A DNA stretch of 64,000 nt from Bolinopsis microptera (taxonomy: Eukaryota > Ctenophora > Tentaculata > Lobata > Bolinopsidae), in the NCBI RefSeq assembly GCF_026151205.1, contig NC_087076.1:10082902-10146901 (forward strand). The letters run 5' to 3'. The notes beneath the pieces were generated by a model. That model saw only the letters and a program-made list of their open reading frames with translations. It was not told where the DNA came from and ran no database searches. Position 1 is the stretch's first letter; each line of letters opens with the position of its first letter. A program made the translations under genes and the position numbers. Below, piece after piece: positions 32,990-43,341 of the stretch.

Positions 32990-34296
32990 TTAAAATCCTA
33001 ACTTTTTTAATAACTGACCTAATTTCCTACAATATGGATTTACTCCTTCAGACTTCATAAGATCTCCATCCCAGCAATACACCTCCTTCACCCCAAAGTT
33101 GACATACTTCCGGGGACACAGAATATTTACTTTTGTTTCATGTTTTACTGGTAACGTTGGAACAGTATCCTGCTTGATGTCCTTCCAGTTTCCATTTACT
33201 TCGACGTTACAATTTCCTGAAATTATTTTCATTCAATGCAGTATACCTATAATTATATTATTTATAAATTCTTAAATAATATAAATCCGATAGATCGTAA
33301 ACTCCTTGATAGGTTTTAAATATATCAATGAGTCATTTATGTGGCACTATCAAGTTTTCTGCTCCTAATTTGGGTAACAATTATGGACTTACTGGGGCCT
33401 GTTACATTTATCTTTGCAGAGCGGATTAGCTCTGGCTCACTGTCCATCAGGAATTCGCACGTGTATTCTCCAGCATTCTTCAGAGTAGGATGGAACTTCG
33501 TAAGGATCGCTTGCTTTTCTTCTAACTTGAGCTTAACATTTCCGTCTGTTTCCTCTTTGATAAGCTGTGATTCTGATTGACTGGAAGCTTTATGAAACCA
33601 CTCGACAGCAGATGGGGTTTTTTTCCCGATAATGTTGCACGAAATCTCGAAATTGGAATCCTTTTGCTTGTATAGAGTTGTCAGCGAAATCATGACCACT
33701 GAAATTACAGCATTTATCAAAAAGATATTTGCTCTGTGATTAACATGGCAAGCAATATTATAGGCAATAATGTTTATTGCATTTATAATATAATCAAACC
33801 TGGTGGACAGTATATTTTATACACATCCATCGCCCAATCTCCTCCGACTCCGTCCCTACAGTTGTCAGAACTTCCATACTTCTTATACGTCTCACCAGCA
33901 TTTACTGCAGTGTAACACTCATTTCCATACTCAACTGCAAACACCTCGTATCCTTTTTCAGCTGCTCGTTCATGGCAATTGTCCATAAGATTGTCGTAGA
34001 AACGAACCATTGGTTCGTTGATTGCACGCAGTGCCGCATCCGTCCAACAGCCAAGATGTTGCCGCGGACAATTACCTGAAAAAAGTGAAAACCACACAAA
34101 AACAGTTACACTATGATTATAAAATACTGACCACACTATAATTAACCAGTAGTTTAGCTGGGAATTTTACGAGAAGAAACGCTCACGAGAATTTGTTTGA
34201 ATGATCGTGGGAAAATTTGTTTCATTTGTACTGACCGTTTGTGTGCACTGATGTCAAGAAACATATCGCTATTACGAGCAAAATCGTTTTATCCAT
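32990..34296 (-). CDS. Secreted WSC-like / immunoglobulin / sushi protein, four exons (289 aa)
   Basis: Exons 34296-34236, 34075-33800, 33698-33393 and 33216-32990 all join in phase 1 with GT-AG introns. Exon 1 is a signal peptide (residues 1-18). Exon 2 is a cysteine-rich WSC-like domain (GCWTDAALRAI, VFAVEYGNECY, YKKYGSSDNC, DVYKIYC). Exon 3 is a C2-type Ig domain (FEISC, VEWFHK, NAGEYTCEF). Exon 4 is a single sushi/CCP domain (four Cys: NCNVEVNG, ILCP, VYCWDG, PYC). The one-domain-per-exon, all-phase-1 design is typical of domain shuffling in extracellular animal proteins. No membrane anchor follows. WSC domains bind carbohydrate in some proteins, so a recognition or adhesion role is possible but is inference. 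Confidence 0.8.
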
Positions 34297-34536
34297 GTTT
34301 CAAGCTCTACAATCTACATTCGATGACCTATCCTGCATTGAGTTTTATGATTTAGTTAGAAATCACGCATTATTGTCAGGCTTTATAATCGGTCAATCAA
34401 ATTCAAATTGGTGCCATTCATTTTTAAGGCGCTGGTACAGTGGGACTGTCAAGAGTTGGGTGAGTCAACAGATTACTTACTATAACAAATATCTTCAACC
34501 CCCCCCCTCCCCCAGATGTAATAATAAACGTTTTAA

Positions 34537-34746
34537 TTAATCGTGCATTGTACATACACTATAAACCCTAAACCCCCTAATGCCAGCAGCGACCTGCACA
34601 TACACCACATTTCCGACCGAGCCTTCATGATTTATTAATTTATCGAGAGTCTCGTCCATGCACCCACACCCCTTTGCAGTCTTACCCGTCCCATCTTGCA
34701 GTTTCAAGCGAACAGTATTTATATATGTTTCTCGCACCCATATGAA
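34537..34746 (-). CDS. Possible exon of an unidentified extracellular protein
   Basis: A 66-70 residue open frame with no ATG start and reasonable composition (ETYINTVRLKLQDG, GNVVYVQVAAG). The alternation of hydrophobic strands loosely suggests a galactose-binding-like fold. No clear splice sites frame it, and no family is recognised. It lies upstream of the WSC-Ig-sushi gene on the same strand. It could be chance. Confidence 0.2.
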   Translation of the reverse strand, partial: FIWVRETYINTVRLKLQDGTGKTAKGCGCMDETLDKLINHEGSVGNVVYVQVAAGIRGFRVYSVCTMHD

Positions 34747-34783
34747 TTAAAGGAGAGCAGTATACCAGCGTACGAGCAAATAT

Positions 34784-34960
34784 TGAGCATGGGGACAATG
34801 TAACTCCTCGCCCAGTCTCCGCTCAGGTCACACAATTCTCTTGTTTCTTTTGTTCCCGTCAGATTATTTGTAAATGATCCAACGGGAACAAAAGAAACAA
34901 AAGAATTAGGTGACCTTAGTGGAGACTGGGCGAGGAGTTACATTGGCCCTGTGCTCGTTA
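34784..34960. repeat. Foldback mini-transposon (~80 bp arms)
   Basis: The left arm (GAGCATGGGGACAATGTAAC inward) and right arm are inverted copies with a dozen or so mismatches across ~80 bp, separated by a ~15 bp loop. There is no ORF. Arms diverged from each other, in contrast to the foldback segments of repeat X. Confidence 0.85.
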
Positions 34961-35550
34961 GTAACCATTTGAGCATTTATCTTCGTTGGGAATTAATATT
35001 GGAAGATAGATTACATACACACTGAGCATTGTTCAAAATGTAACTACATACTATAACTATGTTCCTAACACTGGGCAAAAATCTGATCTGATTGTCTTAC
35101 TGAGCATTCTTTCTTCTCCTCAACAGAAAGATTGATATTACCTACTATAATAATCTAGGAAGGCAATGGTTTGATCCGTGCGGCCTGTAGGAAGTTCTTT
35201 ATTACACTTGATTGAGTAGTTCATGACCTTGTGTATGAACCGTGATGGGACATTTTCCATTTCAGGGGTATCTAGAATACAAAAAGTCGGGTCGGACTCA
35301 TTGTATATTCAATTTCAAATAAAATCGAATGGTACTCCAGTCATATTTAATTTTTATAATAAATTATACATATTACATAAGGCTCAGCCTATTGCCTAAG
35401 CACAAAGACAGTTGCAAAAAAGGAGAACATAATGTATCATCACGTGTTTTAGTCACGTGGAATATCGAGAAAGGTAGAGCAGATATGATATGGGTTAATT
35501 ACTTATTAAAACGAACTTATTGTCCGATCCAGGATATGACTATGAGGGTA
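34961..35550. other. No gene recognised
   Basis: AT-rich intergenic sequence with only chance ORFs. Confidence 0.4.
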
Positions 35551-35552
35551 AC

Positions 35553-37165
35553 CAACTCCTGTCCGAAAGCGACATCTGTCCGACAGCAACATCTGTCCGA
35601 CTCAGGGTACCAGAAAAAACGACATCTGTCCGAAATTGTTACCTGATTTCAATACGACACATTTCCAATTAGAGACATGATCTAAACTGTTACTTGCTAA
35701 ATTGTATACGTAACATGTCCAATTTGAGATATGATCTGAGCCATAGTTTACTACCACAGTTTATTTTCATTTCATGTCGATAAATTGGACAATAGTTTCA
35801 ATGTTATTTAAATGTTATATAAATTAATTCAATATAATACAGTATCACAGCATCAAATCTAAAGCATAGTCAAATTTCCGATAGCTTTAAGGAAATCCAT
35901 AGGGTTGCTGTAGTTGTCGTAATCATCTACAATTCTCTGAAGTTGTCGATCATAACGGATTCATTAATTGGGTGCACGTGGCTCAGGTAGTTCCCGCCCG
36001 TCTCTTTTGGTTTTCTGCACGTCTGTAAGGGCTTGTTCTGCTTTAAGGCAATCAAGGAACTTCCAAATTGTGGGCTTCGAGCAGGAGAGCATGGAATGGA
36101 ATCCGCGATGCCAACCTTCTACGATATTGGATGAGCGAGGAATCCTCATCTGTGCAGCTTCGTGTTGATTCCACATGTGGGGAGCGAAGTTAGGATTGGT
36201 GTTTGATGTCCGGATCCAAGTGTTTTCGTAGTATGAAGCAAACTCAGCCATGTCTATAGGAAGGAGGGGCTTCAGGTGTCTCCAGATTCGATTTGAAGGT
36301 ACCGTCGACTACCCAATGCTCCGCGTCCACCATATGATCTGCGTTCTTAGGAGTCCCCAAAGGAAAGATCGACGAGTCTGTTCGTCCCATCCAGAGTCGG
36401 TAGAGAGGATGTAGTTTGCAGGAGCGTTTCCAGATCTCTCGGGTTAGAAGGGTGACTGTTAGCTGCTTTTTTGCTTCTCTGTACCATTCTGTTGAGGGAT
36501 GATAGCTGGCAGCCAAGCTTTGCTCTAGATTCGTAACCCAGTCCACCGACTGCTTCAGATACGAGGTATTTCATCGGTTGATCTCCACCAGAAGCCTTTC
36601 TTTTCAAGTTCTGTTTGCTGACGTGGACGGTCGTTTCAGCATGGGGGGCAGGGTGAGTGTGGTCAGGAGTAGGAGTGATCAGTTGTTTGTCCACGGTAGA
36701 GATGCGGGCTCTGCAACCCTTTCGGAAATCCGAACATTTCCAGTAGGAGGTGTCGTCTCTTCGCTTGTCGAAGACGTATCGGAAGCCATTTAGGACAGGG
36801 TTCTCCGAGCCTTGTTTGCGTCCAGGGATAAACTGAAGATTGGTTGCCATTGTGGATTGCGATAAGTGATCTCCATACTGCTGTCCTATATGTACTCATG
36901 TCTTGTGATGTGATCGACAGCTTGTTAGGGTACGGCTAGCACGATCCTGTTCTCAACTAGTCAATCACGTATCGATGGATCAGATCTTAAGGGATCACAT
37001 CAGCTTTAGAACGTCACGAGATTACCCGTGAGCTTGTGAAATACGAATGTGAACCGAAATGACAATATGACCCGAAATTCGGACAGATGTCGCCAAAAAC
37101 GACTCCTGTCCGACAGCGACATCTGTCCGAAATCCCTAATTCAGCTGTCGGACAGATGTCGCCCA
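35553..37165 (-). mobile_element. Decayed FLYWCH/MULE DNA transposon with terminal motif arrays
   Basis: A transposase remnant (36850-35964) is bracketed on each side by several copies of GACATCTGTCCGA in both orientations: left within 35553-35640, right within 37078-37165. Mutator-like elements with FLYWCH DNA-binding domains are known in animals. The exact ends and target duplication were not resolved. Confidence 0.75.
35964..36850 (-). pseudogene. FLYWCH-MULE transposase, internally deleted and frameshifted
   Basis: Three overlapping frames form a broken transposase. Frame 1 (36850-36347) starts at an ATG with a FLYWCH-type zinc domain (FIPGRKQGSENPVLNGF, YWKCSDFRKGCRARI, PDHTHPAPH). Frame 2 (36546-36244) holds the first catalytic block AEHWVVDGTFK. 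Frame 3 (36251-35964) holds the C-terminal block ENTWIRTSNTNPNF...SSNIVEGWHRGFHSML. Most of the catalytic core between blocks 2 and 3 is missing, so this is not functional. Confidence 0.85.
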
Positions 37166-37740
37166 GTATTTTTACTTTCGGTCAAGTCCAATTTTTTTAA
37201 ATCATCGGATTAAATTATACAACATTTTTACTGCTTACTAATATACCACTCAGTAACAATAATAAGGTAGTTCACAGTTTGTGAGCTGTGGTTATAGACA
37301 ATAAAATGAATTTTAATAGGGTCTTAATAGTTCTGTCGAATTTCTTTGTGATGAAGTCCTCCAGCATTATAACTAAAATCTTTGTGTGTCTGTGAAAATA
37401 AATATGAGGTATACTCTTAGCTAAGTCAGCTTGACAAAGAACACATATAGGAGTATCAGTAACCATCTTCATTTCATGTCTCGTATACCTACAGACAGGT
37501 AGTCATGATTCTGATTAAAAGTTTATAATTATATTGGATTTTTATTAACTGTTTTATTAACTACGTCGCAATGGAGAGTAGGAACCAACCAGATATTATA
37601 AACCCAGTTCCGGGCCAGTGAAAATCGTAACGACTGGAAATTTTCAAAACGGACATTATGTTTATAGAGCAACCTACAATGTTCCATGCGTTCACTAATA
37701 TCGCTTTAAACTGATAATCAATATTATATGCAATTGAATA
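37166..37740. other. No gene recognised
   Basis: AT-rich sequence between the FLYWCH-MULE and the RT fragment, with nothing recognisable. Confidence 0.4.
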
Positions 37741-37741
37741 A

Positions 37742-38505
37742 ATTGCTGACGACCTTACTCTTATAACAGATAGTGTTGCGGAGGCACAAGATTTCCTCAG
37801 GAGTCTGGAACTGGCGGCCAACTCAGTTGGACTCCACCTCAACGAGGGGAAAACTAAGTACATGGGAATCAACATAAGAGATGATGATAACCCGACTCTG
37901 GTTGCTGGGAGTGGGAAGAACATTGAGAAAGTCGATGACTTCATATATTTGGGTAGTAGAATGAAGAGTTCGGAGAAGGACTTCGAAGTGAGGAAAGCTA
38001 AGGCATGGGGAGCGTGTCACCAGATGAAGCTTGTATGGAAGTCGGATATGCGTAGAGATCTCAAAATACGACTGTTCCTGGCTACAGTCGAATCCATCCT
38101 TCTATATGGCTCTGAAACATGGACTGTCAGCCAGACCCTCGCAAAACGTATTGATGGATGTTATACGAGAATGCTGAGGATGGCACTGAACATTGACTGG
38201 AAAGAGCGGCAGACTAACGCCAAGGTGTATGGACACCTCATCAGAGCATCTGATAAGATAGCTGCACGGAGGATGAGACTCGCAGGTCATTTAGCCAGAC
38301 ATGAAGAACTATTGAGTCATCAACTTCTCTTCTGGGAACCCCTTCAAGGACATCGTCGAAGGGGAAGACCACATCTCACATACATTGACATCCTTCGGAA
38401 GGACACGGGGCTTGACGACAGCAGTCAGCAAAGAGATTAACAAACTCATGCTGGATAGACAGATTTGTAAGAAGATTATTTCTGTTCGGACGCTGAAGCC
38501 GCCCT
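37742..38505 (+). pseudogene. 5'-truncated LINE, reverse transcriptase C-terminal part
   Basis: The frame is open from 37742 (IADDLTLI, the RT catalytic Asp-Asp box) through the ATG at 37862 to 38440. Downstream blocks are typical of RTE/CR1-type ORF2 ends: VDDFIYLGSRMKSSEKDFEVRKAKAWGA split over DFIYLGSRM and VRKAKAWGA, ILLYGSETWTVSQ, CYTRMLRMALNIDWKER and AARRMRLAGHLARH. RGRPHLTYID closes the domain. The fingers and palm before YADD and the endonuclease are gone. No internal stops, so the copy is fairly young. No poly(A); the sequence after the stop ends in an ATAAATTTTATTATG-type repeat. Confidence 0.85.
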
Positions 38506-38520
38506 AAGTCGAGTAAGTTG

Positions 38521-39132
38521 ATTGAATAAATTTTATTATGCCCACCGACCATAAATTTTATTATGAGAACATCAACTGCAATATTAAAATTTGTAACACA
38601 ATTTAATTTAACCTATACTCAATATAAGAATATAGCTTCTAAGCAGTATTCCTGGTCATATAATCCGTCTTAGGGAAAATAATCTAGAATATAGATTCTT
38701 TGAAATTCCTAGAAATTGGACATACCTTATATTTATATAATATACCTTATTATTAATAGAATACCAACTGTACAATAATTAGACAATTGAAACACAATTT
38801 CACTTTACTCCCTACTCAGTATAAGAATATACCTTCTCATCAGTATTCCTGATCCGCGGGGTTCCAAAGAATGTAAAATGAGGAACAACTTTTCTCAAAC
38901 TTAATTAGTAAAGACAAAGTTCATTCTTCCTCACCTGCTCCATTATCCAAGAGCCTCTCTCTCTGTTATCCAAGAGCCATCGCAAACCATAGCATATTCT
39001 AAAGTTTCTTAAACTTTAAATCCTCGAGGGTTAAGACTCTACGGTACTTCACAATACTCTGCGGCTCTCTCGAATCGACTGCACCTTCGTAACACTGACA
39101 TCCGCATAGCACTGATAGCACTCTGATCCTTC
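38521..39132. other. GPCR upstream region
   Basis: AT-rich. The last 250 bp before the receptor are C/T-rich with a repeated TATCCAAGAGCC phrase (38945-38980) and could be promoter or 5' UTR. No motif is assignable. Confidence 0.35.
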
Positions 39133-40298
39133 ATGGTTGCTTTAAACGACTACACGATCTACGGATACACAACAGCACAGTGAGATACTTCTGGGCTGCC
39201 TACCAACTCTTTGTGTTCCTCTCCTCCTTTATAGGAGATTCCCTTATCGTCTATGGTTCTCTCCAGAAGAAAGCGTTTAGGATCAACAAGCTCATCCTTA
39301 TAATAATGCAGCACATTGCCGTCTCTGATCTGGTGTATGCCACCGTAAGTGTTCTCCCGAGCGCTATTTCATTGCTGACCAACTCCTGGATATTCGGGGA
39401 TGTCATCTGCTATGCTAGGGTTTACCTGGTGTATTCAGTTTATCCCACAGGCATGTACCTTATGGCAATGCTCACATCGTGCAAGCTTCTTCATCTTAGG
39501 TATCCCCTTCGCTTCCGACTGACAAAGAAAAGAGCTCACCAGGTTTGCTGCTTCATTTGGCTTCCTCCACTCATTTCTCTTATTCTCATGCTTGCTGTTG
39601 TTAAAAGTGATGTGTACTTTGATTACACGATCTACTTATGTGACGCCACGTTTGAAGCCGCTGCTTGGAGGACATTGAAGCCCATACTTTCCATCTTCTA
39701 TATTTTGGTTCCAAACATCATCATCGTCGCCGCCACCATTCCAACCCTGAAGTATCTAGCTACTGCCAGGAAATCTGCTAGACGTGTCCAAGGAAGTGTT
39801 CCATGGCAAGGAGCCTTGACTGTGGCCCTCACTGCTGTCGTCTACTGCATCTCAACCTTGCCATTGCTTTTCTACCATTTCGGTATAGGTTTCGTCCAAG
39901 ATGGTCAAAGAGAAGGAGCCCTTTCTCATGTTCACCGAGTAGTTCTCTCCGCGTGCCTGATAAACATCATGTCCAACTTCTACATTTATACCCTGACGAT
40001 AAAGAGCTTTCGGAGGTTCCTCATCTTGAAGATTTTCTCAAATTTGCCTATCTTCTTGCAGACCTCAGGGAACACGGTATCCTCAACAGGTGGGAAAACT
40101 GTACGGTAGTTAAAAAACATAATTATATGGGAACAAGGAATTACTGGTAGCCGTTGGAGAAGAGGAGTCAAGATATAGTTACCAATTCTTAAACATTAAA
40201 ACTTTAAAATGTTACCATTTCTATTTTCAGAGGGTGGTGATCAAGATAGAAGAGCTGCTGTCAGGAGCAACACACAAAGAGACGCCACACCTGTGTAA
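39133..40298 (+). CDS. Rhodopsin-type (class A) GPCR with atypical motifs and a 5' frame problem
   Basis: Seven hydrophobic segments are clear, with the TM3-ECL2 disulfide cysteines (DVICYARV, YLCDATF). TM1 has GDSLIVY for the usual GN, and TM2 has HIAVSDL for LAxxD. The DRY position reads SCKLLHLRYPL and the NPxxY position NIMSNFYIY, both strongly altered. An ATG at 39133 gives a plausible N-terminus (MVALNDYTIYGYTTA) but meets a stop at 39181. The main frame (39180 onward) lacks a Met and joins if two bases of the CACAG run are ignored; a 2-nt indel, assembly error or unseen exon would explain it. At the 3' end a donor at 40090 and TTTTCAG acceptor at 40230 add a second exon (40231-40298) ending at TAA, extending the tail. 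The ligand is unknown. Confidence 0.75.
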
Positions 40299-41190
40299 AA
40301 GAAGAGCAGCCGCTTACGAAAGTCTATCAAACTTTGGACATATTTGTTAATTGTTAAGTAAAAATTATTGGTTTGTAATTACATGAAATGATAATACAGT
40401 TAACTTTCATTTTCAATCCTTTCATTTTGAGATTTACCTTACTCATTAATTTTATGGCGGTTAAAAATTGGCAGTTTTTAGGCAATCCTGCAATACTTTT
40501 AACTGTCGGTATTTTTAACAGTCGTTATTTTAAACGGTCATAATATGTATTAACCGCCGACTCAATTTTGATAAAAGATAACATTTTCCTCCTGCAACAT
40601 TCTACGAATGCAAATTATTTTGCTTCACGACAACAATTGATGATTTTATATGCTGCGTGCTTCCAGAGCTTTAAATATTTTACTTTGATTTTAACTAACT
40701 CTTTTACATTGAATGTTCGTTTTATTTATCAGCTTTTGATTTATTTGATCGACTAGAATTAGAGTACTAAATGAAATGTAACAAAAAATAGTGCCTAAAA
40801 TCTAAAATATTCGAAAAAAAGTCAGCAATTTTCTCGTGGTAATCGGAGATTTCCAAGGAAAGGGCAGTTGCAGTTAAAATCATGACCTTTAAATTGTGGC
40901 GGTTTTTTAGCATCCCGTCATATTTTCGATCAATATTTGTAACGATCATAATTTAACCTACCATGATATTAACGAATAAGATATTCAGGTGCCTGAAATT
41001 ATGTTTTCACTTTGTTTGAGATAATTATTGAGTGACTATTGACGACTTGAATTAGTCTGTTTCAGACATCAGTGATTATATTGCCAAACTTAAAACTGAT
41101 TTCAAATACACAATTTTCTTAACTTCACGTGATCTGGCCTCTTTTAATCACTGTTTATTGTGGTGGAGTGAGTTGAACTTCAAATGCCAG
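40299..41190. other. No gene recognised
   Basis: AT-rich intergenic sequence with chance ORFs only. Confidence 0.4.
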
Positions 41191-41194
41191 AACA

Positions 41195-42518
41195 TACCTC
41201 ATCGGACCTTATTTGAACGGACATTAATTGAACGCTGGAGGTCCTAGCTTTCATCTTAATGTCCGTCCAAGTTAAAGTCAGTCAACATTTTTTCCAAAAT
41301 TATTGCATTGCGAACTCATGTCTAGGATATGATAACTTTTTGATTTCAGTCAATTTTAATTTCTATCATCGGACTAAACTACATCATTGGATCAATGTAT
41401 AACAAGTTTTTATAAAATTGAAATATTAATGTCCGTTCATAATTCTGCCGTTCGATGTCATTTAATATGTGTAAAAAATTATTCTCGTATGTCCTAAACA
41501 TAATAATAACATGCTTAAAAGCATAAATTCACCAACACTGATCTATAAAAACCATTTTTCTCCAGAATAACTAAACTATTTTCCCAACAGCATTTGACTT
41601 ACATCCTTTTCTGAGGGAATTGCGGACTTACTGCCTTTTATCAGGATCGATTAATTCAACCGATTCCTCTCTAAAAAGGCAGTAAGTCCATTTTTCCTCA
41701 TATCAAATAAAGTCAACACAAAAAATGAAACATTTCTATATTTTTTATCATATCCTTGCAATATAATCATATTTATGTGGGCGTCCTGTGCATTGCAAGT
41801 GTGTAATATTGACGAAAAATGGATAATTTCTCGCTCAAAATGCCTATAACTTCTTAAATATCGAATATTTCGGAATAATTTTTGCAGCATCGTATTCAGT
41901 TTGGTCAGACGCATTAATTTGGAAAAACAAATTTGAACATACAATATTTAAAGCACCAAATGTTTCAAAAAAATTTTCAATAATTCAAACAAGGGGGACC
42001 CTAATTGTGTTCAGGTTCAAAAATTTTGAAAATAATATTTCTTTAAATTTTGAAATATTAGTACCAAAATGTTTTGCTTGCTGAGCTGATTACGATCACA
42101 TAAAAATTATTTCGATATAACTAAAACTGTGGCAGTTATAGGCCACAAACTATAAAAACTGCAAATAAAGTCTGAACTTACTGCCTTTGGCTTTCCTCAG
42201 GGTACAGAAAAAGTTCCCTCAGAGAAGGCTGTATACAAATGAATTATTACTGCCTTTTCTCAGGGAAGGTTTTGGGATAACGTGCTAAATTGTCAACTTT
42301 TGTGTGACTTACTGCCTTTCGTGACAGCTACAACAGTATTTTATAGCGTGATTCATAGCTTAAGTTGTAAAGAATCTTTTCCTGAAAATTGTGGTACCAA
42401 TATCTCAAAATTACGAAAAATGGACTTACTGCCTTCTCTCAGGGAACGGCAGAATTATGTCCGTTCATAATTATGTCCGTTTATTTAATGTCCGTTCAAA
42501 TAAGGTCCGATAAGGTAG
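41195..42518. mobile_element. Long relative of the GAACGGACATTA transposon family with an internal iterated motif
   Basis: The ends match 8567-9455 (left ACCTCATCGGACCTTATTTG, right AAATAAGGTCCGATAAGGTA). The flanks show no clear target duplication. The interior holds at least six copies of a GACTTACTGCCTT(T) phrase, often followed by CTCAGGGAA, near 41625, 41680 (reverse), 42180, 42247, 42310 and 42423. No transposase is visible. Confidence 0.65.
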
Positions 42519-42639
42519 CTGGTTTATCTCAATTGATTTTACAAGAGCCTCCGTTAATTAATAGACATCAATTACAGCGTATACGAACTCGATGAACCCA
42601 ATTTAGCCGTAACAAACCTCCCAGTCACCCACTGGTTAT

Positions 42640-42893
42640 CAGGATTATCAGGATTTTAGACATCATACTTTGGAATGTTGGATACCCACATGGCAACTTA
42701 GTATCGAGTAGATTACAGGAAGCTGAGGACGATTGATGAGTACCATTCCAACTAATTTTCCCGATCATTCGGCAAAGACACAATGGAGGCCAGTACCTCA
42801 CCTCATGGATTTTGGTTCATGGCGGAGCTAGGGTTCAAACCTTCGCAACCTTACGATTGAAATCTAAAGCACACCACCACTACACCACCGACA
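42640..42893 (-). repeat. tRNA-derived SINE
   Basis: On the minus strand an A-box-like TGGTGTAGTGG and B-box-like GGTTTGAACCC are about 35 bp apart in a tRNA-like stretch (42825-42893). A ~180 bp body ends near CAGCTTCCTGTAA. A similar layout and tail occur at 50130-50392. Confidence 0.65.
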
Positions 42894-43341
42894 ATTTTTA
42901 TTGATTTATTAAATTGACATTAATGTGATCTAAACGAGCAATTATGGCTGGCATTGGTGGCATTTAGGGGCGATCACGCATGGTGAGCGTGAGGCTGAAT
43001 ACATTAAATTTGGGATATTCAATAGAATGGCTCACCTTTTTATCAGATTTGCACACTTGGATTTTTTCATGATCAACTTCTGCGCTGTTGTTTGCTTTTT
43101 GTTTGTTTAATTCGTGCTTACTTCGTTGACCAGCGTGGAGAAAAAATTGAAAACAATTAGTTATAATGTAATTCAAAGTTTTACAAAAATACAATTCTTC
43201 CCTCAATATTTATTCAAATTTCACACTTTTCATGTACAACGCATAACATCCTTTGTCTTTGTGTTCTCTAAGGGCTGATTATTCAATTATCATCAAGATT
43301 GTTCGTATAAACCTGGCAATACTCATAACTCCAACAACTTC
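42894..43341. other. SLC22 copy 1 3' flank
   Basis: No gene recognised; contains the 3' flank of the minus-strand transporter gene. AATAAA-type signals on the minus strand were not resolved. Confidence 0.35.
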
